A stretch of 64,000 nucleotides of DNA from Hofstenia miamia (GCA_900660155.1 CABFPE010000038.1:1137019-1201018); one strand, 5' to 3'. Positions 1-12,400 are shown, counted from the first letter of the stretch. A program made the numbers and translations. Notes: generated by a model not told the origin, from the letters alone.

Positions 1-524
1 TTTCACTTAAAACCGAACCGAAAGAAAAAATGAAAACCGAGTTTTCGGTTTTTCAAAGAAGCAGTCGCCTAAAATTTTATTTCCAACAAACGATCCAGTT
101 TTCTTAGTTTTCTTGGAGCGATATGCTTGCCAAGTTGAAATGTAATTGTGTTTTATTTGATTAGCAACTTAATTTGCTTTTATGAACATATACTTTAGAA
201 AGGTATGTTTCTCTTGCATAACGTTTTCTAATACCAGAAAACAGAATCCGAAACCGCAGTTTTGGGTTGTAAAAACCGAACCCTAAACAAATTCATTTTT
301 TGAAAGCCACCGAGCAGTACTTTATAAATAGGAAAACATGCTATAACCGACGGCACTAAATCTGGTTTGACAAATTTCCATGAATCGTCTTAACCAGGGT
401 TTCTAGCCGATTGTAATGAGCGGACCGCTTTCTGCAATCAAATCAAGGACTATTGATGTAGTGGTTGTTTTTCGTTTGGTCAAAGAGATTGGATTCGCAG
501 TAAGAGATACTGTTCAAGAATCTA
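1..524. other. AT-rich non-coding DNA left of the first piggyBac element
   Basis: I see no gene here. A short hairpin is present at 33-52, where AAAACCGA pairs with TCGGTTTT, and related AAACCGAAC-type words recur at 11-20 and 271-286. This may be the end of an old inverted-repeat element, but I cannot define its borders. Confidence 0.4.
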
Positions 525-528
525 TTAA

Positions 529-2803
529 CGGTTGTCCGGTCTCGATGTTCGAAAGTGCTTAACAGCCACAAGCTTAACAGCCACAAAGGGTATGTCATAC
601 CCTGTTCATAGAAAATCAATCTGTCATCTTATATTGCCAATCGGTGTTCCTTATGATAATTTTTGTTCTATATAACAATGAAATAAGGTTACAATTTGTA
701 CTTTTATCCAGTTTTGGACAAAATATTTAACCCTTATGGATGTTTTATTATTATTATTATTATCATGCAGAAATGAAAACCAACTATAATCCCAAAATAT
801 ATATTGTATATATTATTTTTTAGTGTCTGAAGTTTCGTAGAGTATCACAAAGCTCTGCACTTGTAAACCAATTATCCTCAATTAGAGGTTTCTTCCTGTA
901 TTCAAATACGGCTTCATCAAATGTCGAGAAACACCGATTGTAGTAACATTCTGCTCAGCCTTATACGAGCCCTTTCCTATGTAAATTATGCCATTCAGGA
1001 AATAAAATGTTTCTGCACAACATAGCCAAAATATTTTGATGCCCAATTTTACACTGGCTTAGATAAAATGCGTTGTTTACATTTAACACGCCCGTGAAAT
1101 TCTAGGAGTTGCTCATCTACAGTGAGATATGAACTGGGTTCATACACTTATCGTAACTTTAGGTTGAATTCTTCAAACAAATGGCGAATAGGAGCCAGAG
1201 GATCAATTTAATCACGTCAAAGCGGGTCATCAAATCGCAGGACTGTAAAAATCTCCGTCTCGTCATTGTTGCTCTACAAAACAAGAATCCATCTCGTAAT
1301 GACCACAACTCATCAATATTTTGGCCGAGCGGAATGCACCTAAAAATAATATAGGACTTCGAAAATTTACGAATACAAAATATTGTTGCTGTTACAATAT
1401 GATAACAATAACTTATTTTTTTAATATCAAAATTTAAAATTTTGTGATCCATTTTCTTTAGTGATCGTGGATGTTGTAAATATTTGACCTGTAGAATAAC
1501 TTTTGGTAGAAAAGCACTATCAAAAATTTCTAACGAAAAATCAATGAAAATTCAGATGTGATGACGTAATATTCCATGTTATATGCTAAAATTGAAATTA
1601 ATCACAGCTTTCTATAGGACAATATATGTCAAAGATTTTTACTGTAATGAATGCAAATTTTTCATATCATATTGATACAATTACGACGTAAATATATGTA
1701 AATCATTGTTGATCAAAATAACATAAATATTTCACTTGAAAACGTACGACATGCAGGCGTGTACATTGAAAACTATTCTTTTTGCTCACCTAATAAAATA
1801 AGAATCCCAACAAATGTTTTCCATTCAACTCTATCAGTTGAAAGAAACACTTTTCTTTTGGTTGGATTTGTTCTGTTCCTTTCATTTATAACCGCCTAAC
1901 CTTGAAGATTTGTATACAGGACTACTTCGTCCAGAGTTTTACCAAAAAGAAGAGAATTGGTTTTCGTTCCGTTTTGGGATTTATACCTGGTGCAAGGCCT
2001 TTCAATATTTTGTTATGATTCCCGGCCAACATTTTTTTGTTCATAATCCGACCAAACAAGACCCGATGGGGCCACAAAAGGACCAACATTTTGATGGGAA
2101 GCAGATGTTTCCCCTTCGTCTTCTTCTTCTGAATCAGATTCACTTCCACTGACCTTATGCAAAAATTTCGAATCCAATATATTATCATTCGAATCTGAAG
2201 AAGGAGAAAGTTCCTCTTCAATAGGGAAGGTAGGCTGAATAGACTCATTTGCAGCGTCATCAAAGACATCGGTATTGAAGGCTTCTTCATCCGAAAGATC
2301 ATCCTGTTGGAATATCATAGGGATGGCATTATTTTTACAGAGGCGGTTAAGACCACTCCTTGTATTAGGGGTTAAACTGGCAGTTGGTTATCAATAGTGA
2401 AAAACAAATGAATCAAAGCCCGCTGGATGAGCCAATATAAAGGATTATTGCATTATTCTGCGATTTAGAGTTATCACATGATAAATTTAACAATGAGAAG
2501 CCTTTTCCTGCACCCACTAACATTTGCTTTTATTGAAACTTTTAATGACCTAGAAATGAAAATGCATGTTTCAAAATTGCACAGAAAATAGGAGGGTATC
2601 AAATACCCTGTTCGGGGTTCCAGGACCCAATTATTAATATCAAAATAACTATGACGAGTAACTTAAAACGGCTTTACACAATTAAAGAAAACAATATTTT
2701 AACAAAAATCAATGGATTTTAAAAAAAACAGTTGATTAGTTTAGGATATACAATCCGTTGAAACTGTCACAAGGTATGACATACCCAAAAAACCGGACAA
2801 CCG
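529..2803 (-). mobile_element. piggyBac DNA transposon, copy 1 (decayed)
   Basis: The element is bounded by TTAA at 525-528 and 2804-2807, the target duplication typical of piggyBac. Its ends are inverted repeats, CGGTTGTCCGGT at 529-540 and ACCGGACAACCG at 2792-2803. Each end also carries a subterminal palindrome: GGGTATGTCATACCC at 588-602 and a close relative at 2772-2786. A third palindrome of this type lies inside at about 2594-2608. The element reads right to left and contains a broken piggyBac transposase. It cannot code for an intact transposase, but the terminal structure is complete. The 2275-bp span is near the usual size for the superfamily. Confidence 0.85.
820..2318 (-). pseudogene. 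piggyBac transposase, copy 1, broken
   Basis: The likely start is the Met at 2318, opening MIFQQDDLSDEEAF, followed by an acidic, Ser-rich N-terminal segment of about 100 residues and the family-like stretch GLVWSDYEQKNVGRES. Further on, in other frames, are the catalytic-region words LTVDEQLLEFHGRVK (about 1090-1135), IYIGKGSYKAEQNVTTIGV (about 920-985) and DNWFTSAELCDTLRNF (about 825-880). The first and third of these hold two of the aspartates of the piggyBac DDD active site. Frameshifts and stops separate the blocks, and nothing resembling the Cys-rich C-terminus follows. About 400 bp of AT-rich sequence at roughly 1330-1760 splits the coding blocks and may be an intron. A transposase of this family would cut and paste DNA at TTAA; this copy cannot. 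Confidence 0.8.
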
Positions 2804-2807
2804 TTAA

Positions 2808-3114
2808 CGACTGTAAATGTATTATTTGTTGTGATGTTGATGGTTTGATTTTTCTGCAGCATTCTTCTAATATGAGTCCATGCTATATTGCTGCAAGTGC
2901 TTGGATAAGTTTCCCTTATTTTTTGGCACCTATTTTTTATAACTCTATTTGGCGGTAATCTCTTCACTTTTTTAATATCGAACTCTTGCAGGTGAGGGCA
3001 TTGTGTAGATTGAAATCATGCTGATATTTAATTGGACAAGTTTCAAAGTTGCATAATTAGTTGCCACGTGATTGGTTAGTAGGCGACCATGTGTCTAGAC
3101 TAGAGAGGTGCTAA
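2808..3114. repeat. Flank shared by both piggyBac copies (copy 1)
   Basis: The 307 bp to the right of the TTAA are repeated at 5927-6237 with scattered differences and one divergent patch (about 2925-2960 against 6035-6075). Both copies end at the same word, agaggtgctaaaat, then the sequences become unrelated. The duplicated unit is therefore larger than the transposon. Read on the minus strand, the flank is open for about 65 codons, but I recognise no product. Confidence 0.8.
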
Positions 3115-3498
3115 AATAAACAAACAAACAAATACTACAAACTATTAACTAACTACTAACTAAAGAATCTTATGTCATAGATAGCGCTTCAGAATATTAG
3201 TTGATATTATAAAGAACTTATTATTTAGCCACAATTTTTTAAATATTACATCTCTTAACGTTATAAAAGCACACCAAATTTCAGTCATTCAAAAGAGCAA
3301 AATATTTTGGCTTAAGAATTAAATTGTTTTCCCAATTTATACATTACAATAATCCTCGGATTGATACGAAAACAGTGTCCAAATATAAAAATGATTACGG
3401 TGAATAACATTCCCGTTTGCGTTCTACCTATTAAAAAAAGAATTATGAGAAAAGATGTAGACTGAAGCAATTTACAGCCATTTAAATTTTGCGTGACT
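3115..3498. other. Non-coding stretch
   Basis: AT-rich sequence with no gene. It starts with a short (AAAC)n run where the duplicated block ends. Confidence 0.5.
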
Positions 3499-3543
3499 TA
3501 TATATATATATATATATATATATTATGTATGTATGTATGTATG
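3499..3543. repeat. (TA)n then (TATG)n microsatellite
   Basis: About 24 bp of TA repeats are followed by five TATG units. The tract lies directly beyond the 3' end of the minus-strand LINE fragment, so on that strand it is the (CATA)n/(TA)n tail of the element. Confidence 0.85.
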
Positions 3544-3545
3544 TC

Positions 3546-4043
3546 GTTTTAATTCCTGTACATTACAACACGTTGTAATGTAAAAAGGAATAGACAGTAT
3601 TTTTATAGGAACCGCGGGCAAATTCCAGTTAATATATAATTGCTAGCACTATATATGAAAGATTTTTTGAAAATTACTGCATTGTACTTGGGCATAATTA
3701 ATTTCCTTCGAGCTTGCATCCTTGAAAATTGAAATTCATTATGTAACGGATGGCTGTTGTCATCTAAAATTTTATGAGTGATTGCATCAAACCTCTTCCT
3801 GAAATTTGTGTTTATTTGATTAATGTACCAATTTTTATCCATTTTTGTTGTTTTTCCAAGTATCTGCAAAGGTTTTCTAAGCAGCTTTCGCTGACTTCTG
3901 GAAATAGCTGGTACCCAAACCTCTGATGCATATAAGTAAATTGGACATATATATGCTTCGAAAGCATATTTTTGTTTTTCTACACTTAAATGAGAAAGAA
4001 AGAAAGATAAGCACTTAATTTTATAATTAACCTTCTTCAGAAT
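3546..4043 (-). mobile_element. LINE (non-LTR retrotransposon) 3' end, truncated
   Basis: An open frame of about 147 codons runs from the gap at 4044 to a TAA at 3603-3605. The words YASEVWVPAISRSQRKLL and NWYINQ, and the basic C-terminus, match the region after the reverse transcriptase in LINE ORF2 proteins. No RT catalytic block is present because the fragment begins after it. The 3' UTR is only about 50 nt. It contains a strong hairpin and runs into a (CATA)n/(TA)n tail. The clade is not assigned. The 5' boundary is an assembly join, so the true extent is unknown. Confidence 0.7.
3559..3582 (-). other. Hairpin in the LINE 3' UTR
   Basis: TACATTACAA at 3559-3568 and TTGTAATGTA at 3573-3582 form a perfect 10-bp stem with a CACG loop. 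TTCCT (3553-3557) and AGGAA (3586-3590) could extend it. It lies between the LINE stop codon and the microsatellite tail, where some LINEs carry a stem-loop recognised by their own reverse transcriptase. Confidence 0.6.
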
Positions 4044-4044
4044 N
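4044..4044. other. Single-base assembly gap
   Basis: A lone N joins the LINE fragment to the interior of a second piggyBac copy. The second copy lacks its left end here, so this is probably a contig join rather than real adjacency. Confidence 0.8.
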
Positions 4045-5922
4045 TTCATCAAATTTAGAGAAACACCGATTGTAGTAACATTCTGCTCAGCTTTATACGA
4101 GTCCTTTCCTATGTAAATTATGCCATTCAGGAAATAAAATGTTTCTGCACAACATAGCCAAAATATTTTGATGCCAAATCCACCTGGTTTAGATGAAATG
4201 TATTGTTTTAATTTAACACGCCCGTGAAATTCTAGGAGTTACTCATCTACAGTGAGATATGAACACTTGTCGTAACTTTAGGTTGAATTCTTCAAACAAA
4301 TGGCGAATAGGAGCCAGAGGATCAATTTTATCACGTCGAAGCGGGTCAATAAATCGCAGGACTGACTTCAACTGTACAAATCTCCGTCTCGTCATTTTTG
4401 CTCTACAAAACAAGATTCTACCTCGTAATGGCCACAACTCATCAATATTTCTTTTGGACTTCGAAAATTTCCGAATACAAAATATTGTTGCTGTTACAAT
4501 ATGATAACAATAACTTAAATGATTTTTTCAATATCAAAATTTAAAATTTTTTGATCCATTTTCTTTCGTGATCGTGGATGTTGTAAATATTTGACCTGTA
4601 GAATAACTTTTGGTAGAAAAGCACTATCGAAAATTTCTAACGAAAAATCAATGAAAATTCAGATGTGATGACGTAATATTCCATCTTATATGCTAAAATT
4701 GAAATTAATCACAGCTTTCTATGGGACAATATATGTCAAAGGTTTTTACTGTAATGAATGCAAATTTTTGCATATCATATTGATACAATTACGACGTAAA
4801 TATATGTAAATCATTATTGATCAAAATACCAAATATTTCATTTGAAAACGTATGACATGCAGGCGTTTACATTGAAAACTATTCTTTTTGCCCACCTAAT
4901 AAAATAAGAATCCCAACAAATGCTTCCAATTCAACTCTATCAGTTGAAAGAAACACTTTTCTTCTGGTTGGATTTGTTCTGTTCCATTAATTTATAACCC
5001 GCCTACCTTGAAGATTTGTATACAAGACTATTTCGTCCAGTTTTATCCAAAAGGATGAGAATTGTTTGTCTTTCAGTTTCGGGCTTTATACCTGGTGCAG
5101 GCCCTTTCGAGAATTAAATGATATTTCGTGATGATTCCCGGCCAACAGTTGTTGGTTCATAATCGTACCAAACACGACCGGATGGAGCCACAAAAGCACC
5201 AACATCTTGATGGGAAGCAGATGTTTCCCCTTTGTCTTCTTCTTCTGAATTAGATTCACTTCCACTGATCTCATGCAAAAATTCCGAATACAATATATTA
5301 TCATTCGAATCTGAAGAAGGAGAAAGTTCATCTTCAATGGCGAAGGTACCCTGAATAGACTCATTTGCAGCGTCATCAAAGACATCGATATTGAAGTCTG
5401 CTTCATCCGACAGATCATCCTGTTGGAATATCATAGTGATGGCATGATCTTTACAGAGACGCTTAAGACGACTCGTGATATTAGCGGTTAGACTGGCAGT
5501 TGGTTATCAATAGTGAAACACAAATGAGTCATAGCCAGCTGGATGAGCCAATATAAAGTATGATGCCATTATTCTGCGATTAAGAGTTATCACATGATAG
5601 ATTAAACAATGAGAAGCCTCTTCCTGCACCAACTAACAACATTTGCTTTTATTGAAACTTTTAATGACCTAGAAGTGAAAATGCATGTTTCAAAGTCGCA
5701 CAGAACATAGGAGAGTATCACATACCCTGTTCGATGTTCCAGGACCAAATCATAAATATCAAAATAACTATGACGAGTATCTTAAAACGCCTTTACACAA
5801 TTAAAGAAAACAATATTTCAGCAAAAATCAATGTATTTCAAAAGAATCAGTGGATTAGTTTAGGATATACAATCCGTTGAACATGTCACAGGGTATGACA
5901 TACCCAAAAAACCGGACAACCG
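4045..5922 (-). mobile_element. piggyBac DNA transposon, copy 2 (left end missing)
   Basis: This stretch closely matches copy 1 from position 916 onward. The right end is intact: palindrome GGGTATGACATACCC at 5891-5905, inverted repeat ACCGGACAACCG at 5911-5922 and TTAA at 5923-5926. The other end is absent because the sequence starts at the N at 4044. It differs from copy 1 by substitutions and small indels, so it is either a separate copy or a divergent allele. Confidence 0.8.
4048..5434 (-). pseudogene. piggyBac transposase, copy 2, broken and truncated
   Basis: The start is the Met at 5434 (MIFQQDDLSDEADF). The acidic N-terminus ends in GRVWYDYEPTTVGRESSRNI. After a stop, the family words VLYTNLQGRR and VELEAFVGILILLGGQKE follow near 4890-5030. 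A gap of about 420 bp then precedes a second long block at 4243-4460 carrying MTRRRFVQLKSVLRFIDPL and LAPIRHLFEEFN. This is followed by LTVDE with the first catalytic Asp, and by KPGGFGIKIFWLC and YIGKDSYKAEQNV. The gap starts near GTAAAC and ends near AAAAG on the coding strand, so it could be an intron; copy 1 has the same gap. Several in-frame stops make this a pseudogene. The protein is cut at 4048. Confidence 0.8.
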
Positions 5923-5926
5923 TTAA

Positions 5927-6237
5927 CGACTGTAAATGTATTATTTGTTGTGATGTTGATGGTTTGATTTTTCTGCAGCATTCTTCTAATATGAGTCCAT
6001 GCTATATTGCTGCAAGTGCTTGAATAGGTTTCCCTTATTTTTCGAAAACTAAATATTTCCCTTGTAAATGTTACAAATCTCTTCACTTTTTTAATATCGA
6101 ACTCTTGCAGGTGAGGGCATTGTGTAGATTGAAATCATGCTGATATTTAATTGGACAAGTTTCAAAGTTGCATAATTAGTTGCCACGTGATTGGTTAGTA
6201 GGCGACCATGTGTCTAGACTAGAGAGGTGCTAAAATC
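5927..6237. repeat. Flank shared by both piggyBac copies (copy 2)
   Basis: Second copy of the block described at 2808-3114. The two match to the same end point, after which this copy continues into unrelated AT-rich DNA. Confidence 0.8.
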
Positions 6238-9009
6238 ATCCAACCGAATATGCACGATGAATTTCCCCTGTTCAAATATTTCTGCCTATTTTTATATTAT
6301 TTTAATTCAACATATATCATGTTGTTTTCAAAGATTTAAAATTGTTTTAAGATATTTTTTAAATATTGTTTCCTTAACTTTCAATAATTCAGGTAATTCA
6401 TCCATTATTTTATCTAACAAAGACATTTTTAGTTTATTTAAAATATACTCGGCTTACCCAACTATGGTTTCCCATCTCCGTATACTACTGAAATTTAAAA
6501 TTTAAAGTTTTGAGTTTCCATGAAATGACATGGAACTCTTATTAATGCTTGCCATCTCATGCGATCGCATATGATTTCTCTCCTATTTTTTACTACTAAT
6601 CTTCAATGATATAAACCTGATTTTGTGAAATTATTTCTTGTTAATATTTTGTAGTCGTCCTCTGGCTTCAAAAACAAATCCCATTTAATATACAAAAGAC
6701 GTTGTATTTGTCTAACTAGATCCTGCTTTTCCATAACTCCCAAGATTCTTTAACCTTATAAGACCAATGTCTACTCACTTCCAATTTATAGAATTCACAA
6801 ATTGCTTTTTTATTCACCAATTAGTACATGTAACTAAGCATGTATGACAAAAAACAAACAGAATTTATTATTTCAGAAACAAATTGCAATTGCCATTGAC
6901 ACTTATATTACATGTCAGTTGAATGTTGTATGCAATGTATTTCCCGCATTTGCTTTCTAGCTGCGTGTTCAATTCTGCAAATGATGTCAAACCAAGATCC
7001 CAGCTATTTCACTTGTAAATAATATATCGGAGAATAGCAGTGTTGCAAATGATAATGCGGTTCTAGCTTGTATCAAATCCCTAAAACCTCTTATTTATTT
7101 ACTATAGTTTAATGTTAATCTATGTTATTTTAGATTCCCAATTTCCTTGGTTTTCTGTTGGGTTTGTTCCAAATTTATCTTATTTTCTTGTTCCGCCCTC
7201 GACGAATGTATAAACGAGTGCCTCAGAATTTATAATACAATTCATGCATTGTGTTTTAATGTTTTCGTTTGTAAATTTACTATTTTTATTGTTATCCTTT
7301 GTATAATGCTCTTAGAACAACACAATATTATAATGTTTCAAATTATTCATGTCAATTATATTTACTATTATATCAAGAAGATGGATCGATTTGCACTATT
7401 GCATTTTTCATTCACATTTTGTCATTTAATAATTTTGCAATTTCATGCCCTTCGAAAGGTGGCAACTAAATTTATTTCTTTTTTGTATGGATCAAGCTAT
7501 TGAAGTGCATGAAATATCAATTCAAATTTTTTCTGTGGTCCAACTCCATTTACTCATATTTAATTTAGTTTTTTAATAATTGAGCAACTAAAAGAAATTT
7601 TAGTGTGTTCATCTTCTATTTATTTTATGTTTTTTTACATTTTGGAAAATAATTGTTAGTTCTCTTTAAGATGAATAGCAATAGTGTGAAAATACCTTTG
7701 ACTAAAATACGTACTAAAATCTAACTTAATTAGTAATCGGTTTCATTTCAAATTAATAGAAATTACACTAAAATATAGTTTCCAAAAACATTTTATTACA
7801 CTGTCTCTGGGTATCAAGTTCTCTAAATTATTGGTGACTTTGCCAAGGAATTATGATTTTCACAATCCTAATGCTCAAAAAGAACAATTAATCTATATTT
7901 GTTATTTAAAATAGTTATGAGGCATACACGCAGTGGTAATTTTAATCGTTTTGAAATTCGCAATTGCGTTAGTCGATTAATATCTTTATATACGTATAGA
8001 AATTTAACAAAATAACATGAAAAAATATTTTCTGAGAAATGTCAATGCTTTTCCACGGTAGCGTTTTTCAAAATAGTGTGATATTTCTTGGTAAAATACA
8101 CCTTGGAATTTGTCCTAAAGTTGCAAATTTTATATAAAGTCATCCCATATTTCTGTTTGAATTTTGAATCAAATAAACAAGTGACTACATTTTGCGTTTA
8201 ATTAATCATCAATGTATTTTACCTGATTATTAACATGCTTAAAAATTCCATTAATATAAAATTCTTTTGGTTTTCATTCGAAGAACTCCCAATTAACAGC
8301 TGTAACTTTGTTGCAAAAACTAGTTTAAGCTACGAAGCAAATAGTAGATTTTAAGAATAAGGTAGATGCGGAAATTTCTACCCAACCAAGTTCATCGGTT
8401 GTTTATGAAGCGATTTTTGAGGTCAGAGGACGTAGATTGTCCTGATGAAACATCTGATTTTTATGAGGCCCTCGTTTTCCAGTTTAGGATCTTTTCAATA
8501 TTGAAGGTGGCGATGAAAAGTGGAATGTTTTCAACTAGGCTTTCTTAATTTCGCAACTAATAAACTAGAATTTTTTTCAAGAGCTGCAATTTTAAAAAGT
8601 AAATTTCGGACAGAACTTATGGGGCAATCTAATACATACCAGTAGTATTCGTTTTTTGTGAAATATGAAATCTGCATGAAATAATTTAATAAATAGTCAT
8701 TTCGTTTAAATGCAATCCTGTTGCTTAGTTATCGTCTAAACGGAGCTCATGTAACGTTCACAGGTACTGTAAATTTTAAAGTTTTGTTATAAGAAATTCA
8801 GTTTTCATTTTTTAATAATTTTCTCGTTACCACGTGAATTACATTTGATATAATTATTATAGGTTGGACATTAGGCATAAAAACCTACGACATGTGAAAT
8901 AAAACAAAATGAAGCAAACGTCAATTAAAACGAAACCATTAAATTTTACTCTTGCAAATATATATTTAACTAGAATTGAGAAAAAGTTTACGTCAATTTC
9001 ATTTACTAT
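6238..9009. other. Intergenic, no gene seen
   Basis: AT-rich DNA with only short chance open frames of low-complexity hydrophobic composition. I saw no domain words, clear repeat ends or RNA genes. Confidence 0.5.
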
Positions 9010-9400
9010 CAACGCTGTATGGATGATATATTTGAATTAGTAAAAGATGAAGAAACTTCAGAAAGCATGCTTACAAAATTGAATTTAATTGACGAGAATA
9101 TTCAATTTACAAAGCATATTGAAACTGAGAACAAATTTGATTTTTTGAATGTACAAATAACTAGAAAAGATGACAAATTTGAAACTGGAATCTATTATAG
9201 ACCATAGACACAGGATTGTTATTGAACTACAACTCAATTACGCCTTTCAATTTCAAAAAAATATCATTAATTAAATGACGTCTTCATCGAATATTTGACA
9301 ATTGTAGCACATATAAATGTAGACCAATTAATCAAGAAATAGGAAAACTTAAGATCGAATTAAAGAATCAATATCCAAATAATTTCATAGTTCAAATTTG
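9010..9400 (+). pseudogene. Penelope-like reverse transcriptase relic
   Basis: An open stretch starting near 9010 reads WMDDIFELV, then IQFTKHIETENKFDFLNVQI and FETGIYYRP. This is the order seen in Penelope-like elements: YxDD catalytic block, IxFTxExE, FLxV and YxKP. After a stop the same lineage continues with DTGLLLNYNSITPFNFKK near 9205-9260, then a weaker thumb-like segment. Stops and frameshifts break it, and I see no GIY-YIG part downstream. It resembles the corresponding part of the better preserved element at 52535-53512. Confidence 0.75.
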
Positions 9401-12400
9401 AAATTGAAATCTATAATAAGCTAATACACAGCTGAAACAAAAATATTACACAGGACATCACGATCAAGTTATTTAAAAAACATTGAGAGTATTTTCATAA
9501 AATTCTTGCAACCAAGTTTGAACACCGAAAGAGACTGTTTTTTAGAAGTTAAGCTTACCACTTTTTTAAAATTTAGAAAATTATAATTAATGTAAAATCT
9601 AGTAAACCGTTACAAAACTTTTCTGAACTATCTCCAAATGAATTTGCACATCCTGTTTGTATAATCGACAACGAATTCATCAATCGATCATTTCGCCAAT
9701 GAATAATCGTATGAGCAATATTGTTAACTAAAAATGATCAGTGTATAGATTTGTTACGACAATTTAACATGCACAAGTAGTTATCTTTAGTAAAATGTTA
9801 CGAAGTTTTGCTTCGATGAGCGATTTCGGTAACATTTGAATTTTTTTGCAATACATACGCAGTTTTTGTTCCAGTACAACAATTACTCCTGCTGAATTAA
9901 AAATTCTACAATCTAGTATATTATATTGGTGACACATGCTGTCTAACATATCAACGCGTGGTTTATTGTAAAACACTTTTTTCATTTTCTTACCTTACAT
10001 GTGTGCGCATGTTTATATTATTTACATTCTTAGTAAGTTTGTAAACTTAATTCATTTGTATGTAAATGGGAATTTAAATATATGTTGTTGCATAAAAACA
10101 TGAACATGGTGCTGGCGCGTTGCACAGCGCGTGCAATCATCGCTACGTCTCCTGTGCACTGAACAACCAAAGCACTGCGTCAATTCAGAAAGCGCAGAAG
10201 TACCTTATGACTCACGAAGAAGATTATGCAAGATTTTTAGATTTAACTGCGGATTGTTTCAATTTGATTGACATTTTAGGAAGTGATTAAAATTACAAAC
10301 ACCCACGGACTATTGATTTACTAATCGGATTATAAACGTTTAATTCAGAATACAATAAATGGACAGTCATATTCCAAGCGAACTTGCGTAAATTCAAATG
10401 TATTTTTTTATCTCCTTTGCGTTAAACATTGGCCAGTAACTAGACCAGACTTGCGAGACCGGAGGCCAGTTAGAGATTGAATCTTGCAAAACAGTGTTTT
10501 TACAGTAAATTCCATATAGATTATCAATAGGGCGCGTAAAAGTCATTAGTCAAAATATTTTCTGTCAAACACATATTACAAGATTTGTTTAGACATGAAA
10601 GCAGCGCTGATCATTTTTAGCAAAGTAGCGGCATTTTTCTGTTGAACCTCAAACATATTTTGTAATTTTAAGAAATTCTTTATCACACGTTTTAAGAACT
10701 TAGTTTCAGTTGTTTCAATTTTATCATCAGTTTAAAATTTTTAACAAGTTTTTTAGTCAATTAGTTTTTAGGCCAAAAAATAATCGCCCTAATTAACAGT
10801 TTTTTTTGCAGCGATTCAACAAATTATTCCAGATTAATGTTGATTTTGATGTTTTTTTTTAATATATTTTGCTAGTTTTTTGTTCCTGTTTCGATAATAT
10901 ACTGATTTATTAAACTAAAAGTATGCGGACTAAGATCAATATGTATGGGTTGCTTTCCGGGGTGGGCCGATTTTTGAAATACTGCATTGTCTGTGGACCA
11001 GATCGGACCAAATATTAACAGCCCGTTTCCACCTTTCGGAGGTTGGGCCTTTCTACCATTACAGAGATGTCTCAAATTGACTCGTTCTGCCAGATTAAAT
11101 ACATATAAGTTCACAGTTGGTATGTTTATCAATGAACTCCTAGATTTAATTTCATGTTTTTCAGTAAGTATTAAATATGTGGTTTTGAAAGTACGAGATT
11201 ATTGAAATGCTGTATATTAATTGAATATTTTAAGTTTTTCACCTAATTCACTGAAATAGTAATTTCAATAGAACCCCTTGCATTTGGCCAACTATTGTTC
11301 ACATCAAAATGCTGGTTCCCGTTCAAATAATTTAGGATTTCATGGTTCAACAACATTTGCGCTGAAAACCAAATCAAGTAAAAATGCTAAAAATAAAATT
11401 TACTGATCCTATAAAAATTTAGTTATTTACAAACCTTTATTTGATTTTCTCAAATTATTTGCAAGAGCAATGCTATTTCTTTAATTGACAATTTAAATGG
11501 CATTGAGGCATATTTGTGAAGTTTATTTTATGTTATCCGACAATGGCTGTTTATAAACTGCACTGAATTCGATATTTGTATGTCAGGAATTTTTCTACTG
11601 TTCTGTAGAAATATCTGAATTTTCCTTCAAGCTGGCTGTTCTGAGATACTCAACACAAGTCGTTTATGGATCTAGTTTAATCTTTAAAAAGGGTTTTGAA
11701 TAGCGAACTTGCAGAAAATGTCATATCTACTCGATCCAATTTCTGGCTATGACCAGAATGATTGCCATTCCAAGACCCATTTTCTAAAACGGACAGGAAA
11801 GCTTTTTAAATAATTCTCGATAGCGAACCTGAATAGAGTTTATTGAAAGAAATCGTTGCTCGTGCATCTGGATAACTGAGTAGCTAGAAAAAAATCGTAA
11901 GCATTCCAATGGTTTTGTAAGATCCCTAGAGATAGCTAAATGAAACAATTTTTTATCTGAATATTCATCTTTATACTGCATGAACTTTATCAGCAATTCA
12001 TTTCAATCTTTTAAGAAATCTTTCTGACAAGCTGGAAGACCTTTAGACGCCCAAGCGCTGCACTTTATAGCAATTTGATAAATAGCTATACTATTCAGAT
12101 ATGCGACAATTTAAAATGTCCAACTCCATATCACACAGTTAGTTTTATAAGTCAACGTAAATCCCCATAGAGCCCACAGTCTTTCTTAATAGTTGAATTA
12201 ACTGAATAGGAGCCTATTTCATTCCTAGACTTTTAATCCAGAAATTCAATTAATTAAAAGCTCTAACATTTCAAAATAGGCTAATCACTATGTGTGTTTT
12301 AGGGTTGGCATGAAGTTAGGGTAAGTTTCGTCAGCCCTGTCTTCCGAGGGTTTCGCCTTTAAACACTTAATTTGCCGAGGATTACACTATAATTAATAGT

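Noticed and set aside
10872-11205. Overlapping 86- and 72-codon frames in a GC-richer patch
   Set aside because: Both strands are open by composition. I could not link either to a family.
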